Below, piece after piece: positions 1 to 7,906 of a stretch of 64,000 nt of DNA. Source of the stretch: JAGLWW01 sp964640225. GTDB lineage: Archaea > Aenigmatarchaeota > Aenigmatarchaeia > PWEA01 > JAGHBM01. A program made the translations under genes and the position numbers. Location: positions 1 through 64,000 of the forward strand of contig CAZXFI010000001.1 of assembly GCA_964640225.1 (NCBI GenBank). The letters are read 5' to 3'. The notes beneath the pieces are model-generated. The model worked only from the letters and a program-made list of their open reading frames with translations, was not told the DNA's origin and ran no database searches. How positions within the stretch are numbered: the stretch's first letter is position 1; each line of letters opens with the position of its first letter.

Positions 1-312
1 GTATTCGTCCTGTGAAATATCAACGTCCTGCCCGGCCCTGTAGCCCTCTATCTTTTCCAAAAGCTCGGCCAAGTCGTTCGCATCAAGCCCGTTGTTGTTC
101 CACTTGTCCTCGTTTTCCGTTATGTAATAGGGCAGGCCACTCCAGTCCACGCCGTTTATGTAAACGTAGACTTCGCCGTCCGTGGCCACGTTGGTTTCCG
201 TGAGAACGTCTCCGGTTGTTTGAACGTCCACGCTGACGTTGGCGTCTGCCAAAGAAAAACCGGACAAAATAATGAATGATATAAAGAAAGCGTACAATAA
301 ATTCTGTTTCAT
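1..312 (-). CDS. Secreted protein, N-terminal fragment (runs off left edge)
   Basis: Only the first 104 codons lie in the window. From the ATG at 312 the product opens with a hydrophobic stretch (about residues 4-17) ending SLADA, which reads as a Sec signal peptide. A polar, Asp/Asn/Thr/Val-rich segment follows, as in surface proteins. I recognise no family. A TATA-like element at 334-344 sits about 27 bases before the ATG, so the message is probably leaderless. The gene upstream on the same strand is also predicted to be secreted, so the two may belong to one surface-protein locus. Confidence 0.7.
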   Translation of the reverse strand, partial: MKQNLLYAFFISFIILSGFSLADANVSVDVQTTGDVLTETNVATDGEVYVYINGVDWSGLPYYITENEDKWNNNGLDANDLAELLEKIEGYRAGQDVDISQDEY

Positions 313-333
313 TTTCCAACCCCCCTTATTAAT

Positions 334-344
334 AACTATATAGT
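334..344 (-). promoter_or_regulatory. TATA box for the left-edge secreted protein
   Basis: On the minus strand an ACTATATAGTT element is centred about 27 bases before the ATG at 312. This is the archaeal TATA-to-start distance for a leaderless transcript. Confidence 0.5.
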
Positions 345-424
345 AAATACAAAAGTATTTATACTTGTTCCCAAGAACCCAAAAATAAAAAATAAGGGTA
401 AGAAGACCGTTCCGGCCTTCTTAT

Positions 425-1138
425 TTAATCGAAAAAGCTTATTGCCTGTTCGAAGTTTACCCAGTCCTGGTTGTTCCATGATTCTATGCTTGAACCAGCG
501 CCGCCGCCTATGTTTGTCCACTGTCTCGCCAAATCGTAATCAGCGTGCATCTTTCCTTTCTGTTGCATGGTTGCCTTTCCTCCGAATGACTGCTGTATGG
601 GAATGCTGTTCAATATACCGGACTGGCCTTTGTCTCCGGACCACATATTTAGCGTGTCAGATTCCACTTCCTCTCCCGGGTTGTCTGTCGGGTTTACCTG
701 AACCTGCTGAGCTATGTAGTTGCCGTTAAAACTGAATACCTGTGTTGAAAGAGCTTCGTCCCAGTTTGTGCTAGACTCTCCTGCGTACAATCTCTGGTCA
801 AAATTTATGGACCTGTGTGCAGGTACCCAGCCTTCTCCTGTTCCGCTCCATTGTCCTGAAACGTACTGCTCTCCTGCCTGGTTATCCAGTCTCAGGTCGT
901 CTCCGTTTAGTCTTACGTCGTTGCTGAAATGTCCGTAGTAAGTGTCTATGTCCTGGTCGAAGTTTATGGTTCCCGAATCAACCCTGATTTCGTTTCCAAA
1001 AATTACGTCCCAGTGACCGTAGTTGTCCACGTTAACCTCGCCGCCGTTCGTGTTTACGCTTGTCCAGAACGTTGTAGTTGCCATGACAGGAACTCCTATC
1101 AGTACCAGAGAAGCCAATACAGCCAATATCTTGTTCAT
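425..1138 (-). CDS. Secreted protein of unknown function
   Basis: A 237-residue protein whose first 20 residues form a classic signal peptide (MNKILAVLASLVLIG, cleavage near PVMA-TT). The mature part is rich in Asn, Asp, Gly, Ser and aromatic residues. Alternating polar/hydrophobic stretches between about 25 and 130 suggest beta structure, and no cysteine was seen, so it could be a small beta-rich surface or S-layer-associated protein. The ATG at 1138 is preceded by a GGAGG-type ribosome-binding site. Upstream lies an unusually structured intergenic region (1158-1312) shared with the divergent R15P isomerase gene. No family is recognised. Confidence 0.75.
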   Translation of the reverse strand: MNKILAVLASLVLIGVPVMATTTFWTSVNTNGGEVNVDNYGHWDVIFGNEIRVDSGTINFDQDIDTYYGHFSNDVRLNGDDLRLDNQAGEQYVSGQWSGTGEGWVPAHRSINFDQRLYAGESSTNWDEALSTQVFSFNGNYIAQQVQVNPTDNPGEEVESDTLNMWSGDKGQSGILNSIPIQQSFGGKATMQQKGKMHADYDLARQWTNIGGGAGSSIESWNNQDWVNFEQAISFFD

Positions 1139-1157
1139 TTTTGTTGCCTCCTTTTTC

Positions 1158-1210
1158 GCCCGCTTGATGGGGGCTTACTGTTTTAGGCCTGTCGGCCGCG
1201 CCTTTGGCGC
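1158..1210. other. Three tandem short hairpins upstream of the secreted-protein gene
   Basis: Three adjacent inverted repeats are visible: GCCC/GGGC near 1158-1174, GGCC-TGTC-GGCC at 1186-1197, and GCGCC-TTT-GGCGC at 1198-1210. On the minus strand they could fall in the 5' leader of the gene starting at 1138. They could be a structured leader, a terminator-like block or operators. Function is unknown. Confidence 0.4.
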
Positions 1211-1211
1211 C

Positions 1212-1312
1212 ATTATAATCGTATGTGGCACGGGTGACTGAACGCAGAAAGATTAAAAGAAAGCCACTCCACGATTATAATCATGACACGTCTGCGTCAT
1301 TCTTGCACCCGT
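1212..1312. other. Interlocked inverted repeats with pseudoknot topology
   Basis: Two inverted repeats interleave. Element a (1212-1228, ATTATAATCGT then GTGG) is complementary to a' (1264-1281). Element b (1229-1247, ACGGGTG then ACGCAG) is complementary to b' (1292-1312). The order a-b-a'-b' is that of an H-type pseudoknot with an A-rich 16-base loop. The region lies between divergent genes. It may instead be paired operators; GGGTGACTG recurs at 1342-1350, and a perfect 12-base palindrome TTAACATGTTAA lies at 1322-1333. Confidence 0.45.
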
Positions 1313-1404
1313 ATCCTTTGATTAACATGTTAAGGATTTAAGGGTGACTGGCGAAACGAATTTAAAGTTAACCCGACAAGTTGGAACGAAGTTTTTTATT
1401 CTCC

Positions 1405-1414
1405 CCTATATAAT
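1405..1414 (+). promoter_or_regulatory. TATA box near the R15P isomerase start
   Basis: The CTATATAATA element lies only about 11 bases before the ATG at 1421, too close for that ATG to be on a transcript it directs. The in-frame GTG at 1433 lies about 24 bases from the box centre and is an alternative leaderless start. Confidence 0.4.
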
Positions 1415-1420
1415 ATAGGT

Positions 1421-2350
1421 ATGGGTGACACCGTGGTTGGAAAACGCTCTCTCAAGAAAAAATCAGGGAAAGAAAAGCCTTCCAAGGAGGAAGAGTGGAA
1501 AAGCGTGAAAAGGAAGGTCAGCCGGACCGCCAGAGAAATAAGGGACCTGGAGATACAGGGAGCCCAGGAGATAGCGGTCTCCGGACTCAGAGTTCTCAGG
1601 GAAGTGGCCAGGTTGAAGGGATTCGGAACCGAGTTCGCGCTGGCCGCGGAAAAGCTCATCGGGGCAAGGCCCACCGGAATTTCTCTTTACAACTGCATGA
1701 AGCCCGTGAAGGAAAAAAGGAGCCTCCAGGGCATAGACGCCGTCCTGAAGCACCTCGTGAAGGCGCAGGAGTGGCTTGCCTACAACGGCTCCAAGCTCAT
1801 AAAAAACAACATGCTTTTAATGACACACTGCCATTCTTCCTCCGTGCTTAACATATTCAAGAAAGCAAAGGGCGACCACAGGGACTTCAAGGTCGTGGTT
1901 TCCGAGACCAGGCCCAGAATGCAGGGGCTCAAGACCGCGAAGGAGCTCGTGGAGATGGGCGTTCCCATTTACTACATAGTGGACTCCGCCGGGCCCTTTC
2001 TTGTTTCTCAGTGCGACATGGTTATAGTGGGAGCGGACGCGGTGAGGGCGGACGGCGTGCTGAACAAGATAGGGACTTATCCCATAGCCCTTGCGGCCCG
2101 CGAGGCCGGGATACCTTTCTACGTGGCTGCCTCAAAGGACAAGCTGGATTACGACTGCGTTTCGGAAATAGAGGACAGGCCGGACAGGGAGATAGGGAAC
2201 CCCGACGAGCTGGAGGCAAGCGGGGGAGAGATAGAGAACCCGGCATTTGACCTGACTCCCTGGAAGCTCATCTCAGGAGTAATCACTGAGTCCGGTGTCT
2301 TGGGGCAGAGAGAAATAAGGATGCTTCTTGACGGGGAGTTCTCAGTCTAG
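1421..2350 (+). CDS. Ribose-1,5-bisphosphate isomerase (e2b2 family)
   Basis: This enzyme converts ribose-1,5-bisphosphate, made from AMP, into ribulose-1,5-bisphosphate for RuBisCO. The 309-residue product has the eIF2B-related fold. Its signatures are RPTGISLYN near 88, THCHS with Cys137, SETRP, VVDSAG-like and VGAD with Asp206, then NKIGTYP. Cys137 and Asp206 match the catalytic Cys/Asp pair of the Thermococcus enzyme in motif and spacing. RuBisCO and AMP phosphorylase are encoded on the same strand within 10 kb, which favours R15P isomerase over a methylthioribose-phosphate isomerase. The basic N-terminus (to about residue 30) is not conserved. The TATA position suggests the GTG at 1433 may be the true start. 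Confidence 0.88.
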   Translation: MGDTVVGKRSLKKKSGKEKPSKEEEWKSVKRKVSRTAREIRDLEIQGAQEIAVSGLRVLREVARLKGFGTEFALAAEKLIGARPTGISLYNCMKPVKEKRSLQGIDAVLKHLVKAQEWLAYNGSKLIKNNMLLMTHCHSSSVLNIFKKAKGDHRDFKVVVSETRPRMQGLKTAKELVEMGVPIYYIVDSAGPFLVSQCDMVIVGADAVRADGVLNKIGTYPIALAAREAGIPFYVAASKDKLDYDCVSEIEDRPDREIGNPDELEASGGEIENPAFDLTPWKLISGVITESGVLGQREIRMLLDGEFSV

Positions 2351-2691
2351 TCGCAAATGTACTCGCAGCTGCAGTCGGGGTATTCTCCGGAGATTTCCCA
2401 GCGGCCCGTGCACAGGACATGGGGTTGTTTCTGGCAGTAGGTTAAACAGGATTCGCATCCGTCCCTATAGTAGGCCCATTCGTCGCACTCGGTCCCGTTT
2501 GGCAGCACGCACACGCCGTACTGGCCTCCAGAAGGCCTGGGGTCCTCCCTTATCTCGGGGGTGCCACCCTGCTCTATGCAGTAAACCGAGGCGGGGTTGG
2601 CCATTCCGGCAGGGCCGTTTTCCTCCTGGGTTCCCACGCAACCTGCTGTAAGTGCAACCGTTATGAGCAGCAAAGCCATTATTGTTTTCAT
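2347..2691 (-). CDS. Small lipoprotein with DUF333-like domain
   Basis: A 114-residue protein with a signal peptide ending in a lipobox (LTAGC, Cys18), so probably lipid-anchored on the outer face of the membrane. The segment NPASVYCIEQGG, followed by GGQYGVC, LPNGTECDEW and AYYRDGC, is the DUF333 signature, a small disulfide-bonded domain of unknown role. A second cysteine cluster fills the C-terminus (residues 80-113). Its end overlaps the convergent isomerase gene by four bases. Confidence 0.75.
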   Translation of the reverse strand: MKTIMALLLITVALTAGCVGTQEENGPAGMANPASVYCIEQGGTPEIREDPRPSGGQYGVCVLPNGTECDEWAYYRDGCESCLTYCQKQPHVLCTGRWEISGEYPDCSCEYICD

Positions 2692-2797
2692 AGGACCATC
2701 TGATTATTCTATTGTCAGGGCGCGTATATAAGACTAACGGAAACGTTAGGCGAAAACCGAAGATAATTTTTATTAACCTGAACCCACAATTCTAATC

Positions 2798-3319
2798 ATG
2801 GAAATCACCAAGAAAACCATAAAGGCCCTGGCCTCGGACACCAGGCTGGAGATACTTAAAATGCTCGCGGGTAGAAGGAAAATATCCGCTGACATAGCAA
2901 AGCAGCTCAGGCTTGCTCCCTCCACCGTGAACGAGCACATGAAGATTCTGGAGCAGGCGGGCCTGGTTAAAAGGAAGGATACAGGGCACAAGTGGATTTA
3001 CTTTGAGATAACGGACTCCGGCCGGAATCTTGTGCAGCCAAGGTCGCCCGTGCAGTTCATACTCATACTTTCCCTGGGAATAGTGATGATACTCGTGGGG
3101 GGAATCAGGAGCATTCTTGGCCCTGTGAAAACCCGGGCCTTTGCCGCGGAGAACGTGCTTTCCAAGACCGTGCAGTCCGGCGACGCGGCCGGGGCACCGG
3201 AGGTAGCGCAGTCTGTTCCCGTGGACTGGATTGTTGTTTTTCTCGTGGCGGCGGGGCTGGCGCTGGCTGTTATGGGAATCTACAACCTGGTAAAAATCAG
3301 GCAAGCTTATAAGAATTAG
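2798..3319 (+). CDS. Membrane-anchored ArsR-type HTH regulator
   Basis: Residues 1-80 form an ArsR-like winged helix (ASDTRLEILKML, then the recognition helix LAPSTVNEHMKILEQAGLV and a wing with GHKWIYFEIT). Two membrane helices follow at about 86-108 and 142-164, with a soluble loop between them. The protein is therefore a DNA-binding domain tethered to the membrane, which suggests sensing of a membrane or extracellular signal. The family is common in euryarchaea; target and ligand are unknown. The Ppx/GppA-like gene starts 15 bases downstream and is probably co-transcribed. Confidence 0.75.
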   Translation: MEITKKTIKALASDTRLEILKMLAGRRKISADIAKQLRLAPSTVNEHMKILEQAGLVKRKDTGHKWIYFEITDSGRNLVQPRSPVQFILILSLGIVMILVGGIRSILGPVKTRAFAAENVLSKTVQSGDAAGAPEVAQSVPVDWIVVFLVAAGLALAVMGIYNLVKIRQAYKN

Positions 3320-3334
3320 ACGACAACTAATTTT

Positions 3335-4219
3335 ATGAACATAGTCATGGATGTGGGCTCTTCTACTGTGAAGGTCTACAAGACCGGGAACGGCAAAGCC
3401 CAGCTTCTTTTCGTGGAATCAATACCTTTCAAGGACGGGTTTGACCCGGAAACAGGGATAAGGCAGGAGAACAAAAGGGAGCTTTTTGAACTTACAAGGG
3501 AGGCAAGGACTTACGGCTTCCCAGTCAGGGTCATGGGCACGGCCCAGTTCAGGAAGCTGAGTCCCGGAACCAGGGAAAAATTCGTGGAGGAATTTCTTAA
3601 GGAAACCGGACTTTTCTTTGAAGTAATAAGCCAGGAAGCCGAGACCGCCTATCTGGAAAAGGCGCTGGTAGGCAGGGCCGGGATGGAGGAGCCCGTGCTG
3701 CTGGTGAACATAGGGGGAGGCTCCACGGAGCTCATAATCGTGCAGGGAGGAAAAGCCGTGGAAAGGCTTAACCTGGATTTGGGGGTGGGCGCCGTGCTGA
3801 ACCGGTTCCCCGGAATCAATGGAGAGTACTCGGAACACAGCGTGGAGGAAGTGGTTTCCTTCGTGAAGGGAAACCTTCCGGAAATCCGGGGCAGGGCACG
3901 CTGCGCGGTTTACACCGGGGGAGAGCTCAACTACATGAAGCTGACCGGCTACAGGCTGGAGAAGAACGACCTGTTTGAGGACCGGGACCATCCGGAGAAA
4001 ATCAGCCTCCGGGACTTTTCCGTGAGGAACAGGGAGATTTTCGGCTCTGTTTCCTTTGGAGAACTGCTGGAGAAAATGCCCCAGAATCCCAGGTGGATGC
4101 ACGGCTCTCGGGCATGCAGCGCTCTGGCACAGGCAATCTTTGAAAAGTACGGGATTGGCTCCATAATCCCATCAGACTCAAACATAGTTGACGGTTACGC
4201 GAGAACAGAGCTTGGTTAG
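3335..4219 (+). CDS. Ppx/GppA-family phosphatase
   Basis: A 294-residue member of the exopolyphosphatase / pppGpp phosphatase branch of the ASKHA ATPase-fold superfamily. Visible motifs are DVGSSTVKVYK (residues 6-16, phosphate loop 1), GTAQFRK at 68, SQEAETAYL with the catalytic-type Glu near 102, and NIGGGSTELI (phosphate loop 2, 125-134). It matches the two-domain core without the C-terminal extension of bacterial Ppx. Substrate (polyphosphate or a nucleotide) cannot be told from sequence. It follows the membrane-bound HTH gene closely. Confidence 0.8.
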   Translation: MNIVMDVGSSTVKVYKTGNGKAQLLFVESIPFKDGFDPETGIRQENKRELFELTREARTYGFPVRVMGTAQFRKLSPGTREKFVEEFLKETGLFFEVISQEAETAYLEKALVGRAGMEEPVLLVNIGGGSTELIIVQGGKAVERLNLDLGVGAVLNRFPGINGEYSEHSVEEVVSFVKGNLPEIRGRARCAVYTGGELNYMKLTGYRLEKNDLFEDRDHPEKISLRDFSVRNREIFGSVSFGELLEKMPQNPRWMHGSRACSALAQAIFEKYGIGSIIPSDSNIVDGYARTELG

Positions 4220-4223
4220 GCAA

Positions 4224-5126
4224 CTACTTCTTTTTCTTTCCGGGCTTCATTTCCCCGAGAAACTGGCTCGCGGACTCAAAGGCCCTCAGTATTTCCAGGG
4301 GCACGGCAAAAACCACGGTGTTGCTCTGGTCCGAGCTCAGGTCGTTCAGGCTGTTCAGCGTCCTCAAGTGCAGTGCACCCGGCGCGCTGTAAAGCGTGTT
4401 GGCGGCCTTCGCGAGGTTCTTTGAGGCGGTCACCTCCCCTTCGGCCTTTATAATCACGGCCCTCCTTTCACGCTCGGCCTCTGCCTGCTTCGCCATGGTC
4501 CTCTTCATGTTCTCCGGTAACTCTATGTGCTGGAGCTTTATCGCCACCACGTCTATGCCCCAGTCGTCTGTTTGCTTGTCCACTATTGCCCTGATTTCCT
4601 TTGCTATCTCCTCCCTGTCCACCAGGACCCTGTCCAGATCCGAGTCGCCTATCACGTCCCTCAGGGCGGTCTGGGCGTAGTTCCTTGTGGCCATGTGGTA
4701 GTCCTGTATGTCCAGAACCGCCTTTTCCGGGTTCAGCACGCGGAAGTAAACCACCGCGTCTATCTTCACGGGCACATTGTCCTTCGTCATCACTTCCTGC
4801 ACCGGTATGTCCACCGTCAGCACCCTCGTGTCCAGCTTGGTCAGCTTCTGTATCACCGGGATTACGTAGTTGAAGCCGGGACCGAGGGTGCCAGTGAACT
4901 TTCCCAGGCTGAATCTTATCCCTCTTTCATACTCGTAGATTATCTTTATGCCTGTGAGCGAAGCGAAAAACACGAAAAGCGAGAGAGCCCATAGGTAATT
5001 CTGCATGTAGAACAAAACCAGCGTTAGCACCAGAAAAGCAATCGGGAACCACCAACTGGGGGACTTCGTGGTAAAATCGGCCTTCTTGACCTTCTCGGAA
5101 ACCGTAGAAGACTTGCCCCCCACCAT
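4224..5126 (-). CDS. SPFH/band 7 protein (stomatin/prohibitin-like)
   Basis: Membrane scaffold of the stomatin-prohibitin family. Starting at the ATG at 5126 it has 300 residues: a polar N-terminus, two hydrophobic segments (about 28-65), the band 7 domain (YERGIRFSLGKF, GPGFNYVIPVI, VDIPVQEVMTKDN, ALRDVIGDSDLDRVL) and a helical region with AEAERERRAVIIKAEGE. A longer frame to 5180 exists, but a TATA box centred about 26 bases before 5126 argues for the shorter, leaderless form. No NfeD partner is adjacent. The likely role is membrane microdomain organisation or protease regulation. Confidence 0.85.
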   Translation of the reverse strand: MVGGKSSTVSEKVKKADFTTKSPSWWFPIAFLVLTLVLFYMQNYLWALSLFVFFASLTGIKIIYEYERGIRFSLGKFTGTLGPGFNYVIPVIQKLTKLDTRVLTVDIPVQEVMTKDNVPVKIDAVVYFRVLNPEKAVLDIQDYHMATRNYAQTALRDVIGDSDLDRVLVDREEIAKEIRAIVDKQTDDWGIDVVAIKLQHIELPENMKRTMAKQAEAERERRAVIIKAEGEVTASKNLAKAANTLYSAPGALHLRTLNSLNDLSSDQSNTVVFAVPLEILRAFESASQFLGEMKPGKKKK

Positions 5127-5146
5127 GCTAATTAATTGTGCGGGAT

Positions 5147-5158
5147 GGTATAAAAAAG
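5147..5158 (-). promoter_or_regulatory. TATA box for the SPFH gene
   Basis: On the minus strand CTTTTTTATACC is centred about 26 bases from the ATG at 5126. This decides the start and indicates a leaderless message. Confidence 0.6.
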
Positions 5159-5178
5159 TTTTTTCAAACTGGCAAAAC

Positions 5179-5187
5179 AATATAAAT
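5179..5187 (+). promoter_or_regulatory. TATA box for the MscS-family gene
   Basis: AATATAAAT is centred 25 bases before the ATG at 5208, the expected distance for a leaderless transcript. Confidence 0.6.
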
Positions 5188-5207
5188 GGCCCCGTGGAAT
5201 TATAAAC

Positions 5208-6290
5208 ATGATTGACCTTTCTCCGGTTTCAAGCCTGCCTTTCATGCAGTACGTGCTCTGGAACAACGCGGTTTTTGACTACTTCATGGCACTGGTGGTT
5301 TTTCTCATAGTTCTCGCGGCTCTCAGGATTTTCAAGTATGCCGTTATACGGAAACTTAAGAAGCTGGCGGAAAAGACCAAAAACGACATAGACGATATGG
5401 TGGTGGAGGCCATGGAAAAGGTCTTCAGGCCGCCTTTCTACGCCTTCGTTTCGGTGTACGTATCGCTTCATTACCTCACGCTCGGCGACACGGTCCGTGC
5501 TTATCTTTTTTATTTCATGGTTTTCCTGGGAACCTACTACGGGATAAAATTCGTTTCAACCTTCGTTGACTACGGAACGAAGAAGTTCATAGAAAGGGAG
5601 GAGAAAAGGGAGAAAAAGAAGGTGGATACCTCCGCGATAAAGCTGATGAGCACCCTGGTGAAGGGCTTCCTGTGGCTGGTCGCGGCACTGCTCATCCTGT
5701 CAAACCTGGGATATAACATAAACACGCTCATAGCGGGGCTTGGCGTGGGGGGCATAGCGATTGCTTTCGCCTTGCAGAACATACTCGCGGACATGTTCGC
5801 TTCTTTCTCCATTTATTTTGACAAGCCCTTTGAGACCGGGGATTTTATCGTAATAGGGGACGACGCCGGGACCGTGAAGAAGATAGGGGTGAAATCAACC
5901 AGGATAATCACGCTCAAGGGGGACGAGCTCGTGGTGTCAAACAAGGAGCTCACCGAGACAAGGGTGCACAACTACAAGAAGATGAAAAAAAGGAGAATCA
6001 CGTTTGAACTGGGAGTGGAGTACAGCACCCCGGTTAAGAAGCTCAAAAAAATACCCGGGATTATAAAGGATATCATAGAGGGGATAGAGCTGCTGGAGCT
6101 GGACCGCGTGCACTTCAGGGAGTTCGGGGACTCCTCGCTGAAATACGAGGTGGTTTACTACCTGAACAGCAAGGATTACGCCACGTATATGGACAAGCAG
6201 CAGGAGATAAACATGAAGATAAAGGAGAAGTTTGACAGGGAGAAAATCGTGATAGCATTCCCAACCCAGACAATATTTCTGGAAAAGTGA
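5208..6290 (+). CDS. MscS-family mechanosensitive channel
   Basis: A 360-residue small-conductance channel that would release osmolytes under turgor. It has membrane helices near residues 20-45, 70-90, 95-115 and 150-170, then the pore-lining TM3 LGVGGIAIAFALQNILAD with the Gly/Ala pattern of MscS. The beta domain follows (FETGDFIVIGDDAGTVKKIG, STRIITLKGDELVVSN), then an alpha/beta C-terminal domain. A leaderless promoter precedes it. The RuBisCO gene starts four bases after its stop, so the two are probably co-transcribed. A second MscS paralogue lies at 22146-23294. Confidence 0.9.
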   Translation: MIDLSPVSSLPFMQYVLWNNAVFDYFMALVVFLIVLAALRIFKYAVIRKLKKLAEKTKNDIDDMVVEAMEKVFRPPFYAFVSVYVSLHYLTLGDTVRAYLFYFMVFLGTYYGIKFVSTFVDYGTKKFIEREEKREKKKVDTSAIKLMSTLVKGFLWLVAALLILSNLGYNINTLIAGLGVGGIAIAFALQNILADMFASFSIYFDKPFETGDFIVIGDDAGTVKKIGVKSTRIITLKGDELVVSNKELTETRVHNYKKMKKRRITFELGVEYSTPVKKLKKIPGIIKDIIEGIELLELDRVHFREFGDSSLKYEVVYYLNSKDYATYMDKQQEINMKIKEKFDREKIVIAFPTQTIFLEK

Positions 6291-6294
6291 TTCT

Positions 6295-7539
6295 ATGGGT
6301 TACGTTAACATGGGTTACAGGCCCTCAAAAAATGACATGGTTTGTTCTTTCAGGATTGAGCCCAACGGGGTTTCCGTAAGGAAGGCCGCGGAGCAGGTGG
6401 CCGGGGAAAGCTCCACCGGAACGTGGACCGACCTTAAGACCATGAAGCCCCGAGCAAGGAAGATAGGTGCAAAGGTCTTTGAAGTGAGGGGAAATTGGGT
6501 GAAGATTGCCTACCCGCAGGAACTGTTTGAGCCAGGCAACATGCCCCAGGTAATGAGCTCAATCGGGGGGAACATTTTCGGGATGAAAGCCTTGGACAAG
6601 CTCAGGCTTGAGGACGTGAAATGGCCTGAAAAAATAATAAAGAGCTTCATGGGGCCGAAATTCGGCATACCCGGAGTCAGAAAAATTCTCGGAGTCAGGG
6701 ACAGGCCTCTGGTCGGCACCATAGTCAAGCCCAAGGTGGGGCTGGGGCCGAAGGAACACGCAAAGGTGGCGTACGAATCATGGGTCGGCGGGTGTGATAT
6801 CGTTAAGGATGACGAGAATCTGACTTCACAAAAATTCAACAGGTTTGAAAGCAGAATCAAGGAAACCCTGAAGATGAAGGATCTCGCGGAGCGGGAGACC
6901 GGAGAAAGGAAGGCATACATGCCTAATGTGACCTCTGAGACCCGGGAGATGATGAGAAGAGCCAAGTTTGTCAAGAAGAGCGGGGGCCGATACATGATGG
7001 TTGATATCGTGACGACAGGTTGGGCCGGCCTGCAGACGCTGAGAAACGAAGATTTAAACCTGGTCATGCACGCTCACAGGGCGGGTCACGCCGCCTTCAC
7101 AAGGGGCTTCCACGGAATATCCATGCTTGTGGTGGCGGACATAGCCCGGCTCATAGGAGTGGACCAGATACACGTGGGCACGGTCGTCGGGAAGATGGTT
7201 GGTGACCGGAACGAAGTGACACACATCGGTGAGGAGATTGAAAGCGGCTTCGTGAAGAAGGGGCGCCACACGCTGGAGGAAAATTGGCATGACGTTAAGC
7301 CCGTTTTTGCGGTATGCTCCGGCGGGCTGCATCCCGGGCTGGTGCCGGAACTTGTCAGAATCATGGGTTACGACATCATTGTTCAGGCGGGCGGCGGAGT
7401 TCACGGACACCCGAAGGGCACCAGGGCCGGGGCAGTGGCCATGAGACAGGCCCTTGAGGCGGCGATGGAAGGCGTGCCGCTGAAAGCTTGTTCCAAAAAA
7501 TACAAAGAGCTCGGGCAGGCCCTGAAGAAATGGGGTTAA
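6295..7539 (+). CDS. rbcL: Form III RuBisCO large subunit
   Basis: Carboxylates ribulose-1,5-bisphosphate to two 3-phosphoglycerates; here it completes the AMP pathway. The length of 414 residues is normal for archaeal enzymes. Key residues are present: Glu38/Thr43/Trp44 (GESSTGTWT), Asn93, Lys145 (TIVKPK), Lys171-Asp173-Glu174 (KDDE, metal site with the carbamylated Lys), His261/Arg262 and His265, His293, Lys300 (VGTVVGK), Ser342 (CSGGLHPG) and Gly366-368 (QAGGG). From memory the motifs resemble the Methanocaldococcus enzyme more than the Thermococcus one (WVGGCDIVKDDENLTSQ, ERKAYMPN). No phosphoribulokinase is in the window. It lies four bases downstream of the MscS gene. Confidence 0.95.
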   Translation: MGYVNMGYRPSKNDMVCSFRIEPNGVSVRKAAEQVAGESSTGTWTDLKTMKPRARKIGAKVFEVRGNWVKIAYPQELFEPGNMPQVMSSIGGNIFGMKALDKLRLEDVKWPEKIIKSFMGPKFGIPGVRKILGVRDRPLVGTIVKPKVGLGPKEHAKVAYESWVGGCDIVKDDENLTSQKFNRFESRIKETLKMKDLAERETGERKAYMPNVTSETREMMRRAKFVKKSGGRYMMVDIVTTGWAGLQTLRNEDLNLVMHAHRAGHAAFTRGFHGISMLVVADIARLIGVDQIHVGTVVGKMVGDRNEVTHIGEEIESGFVKKGRHTLEENWHDVKPVFAVCSGGLHPGLVPELVRIMGYDIIVQAGGGVHGHPKGTRAGAVAMRQALEAAMEGVPLKACSKKYKELGQALKKWG

Positions 7540-7877
7540 TTCTCTCCCAAATACCTTTTTGCTTCCCTGTACATCAGGAGGCTTGCGTAGAACATTACCA
7601 CCGGACCTATTGACTTGAGCATAACGTAAACCACGTAAACGCTCTGGTCCGGGACCATGAGCTGCATGTTTCCAGTCAGGCCCGCGTAGGCCTCAAGTCC
7701 CTCGTGCAGTATAGCCAGAAGAAGGAGTCCCCACACGAAGTAGTACCTTCCGGTGGGCTTGACCTTGCCCTTGTAGTACATCCTGAAAATCTTCCAGTTT
7801 ATCAGGGAGGCCGCTATTATAATGGAGGAGGTCAGGAAGTCTCCCAGGAACAGGGGGTCCAAAATCATGCTACTCAT
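7536..7877 (-). CDS. Small integral membrane protein, unknown
   Basis: A 113-residue protein with three likely membrane helices (about 11-30, 43-62 and 78-102) separated by short Lys/Arg- or Asp-containing loops. No family is recognised. It is convergent with RuBisCO and overlaps its end by four bases. Length and hydrophobic periodicity make a real gene likely; function is unknown. Confidence 0.6.
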   Translation of the reverse strand: MSSMILDPLFLGDFLTSSIIIAASLINWKIFRMYYKGKVKPTGRYYFVWGLLLLAILHEGLEAYAGLTGNMQLMVPDQSVYVVYVMLKSIGPVVMFYASLLMYREAKRYLGEN

Positions 7878-7906
7878 GAAAGATTTGGTCCCATTTTAAT
7901 AAATAA

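Noticed and set aside
1225..1250. tRNA-like start at GGCACGGGTGACTG
   Set aside because: No cloverleaf, T-loop or anticodon stem can be drawn. I found no convincing tRNA elsewhere in the window either.
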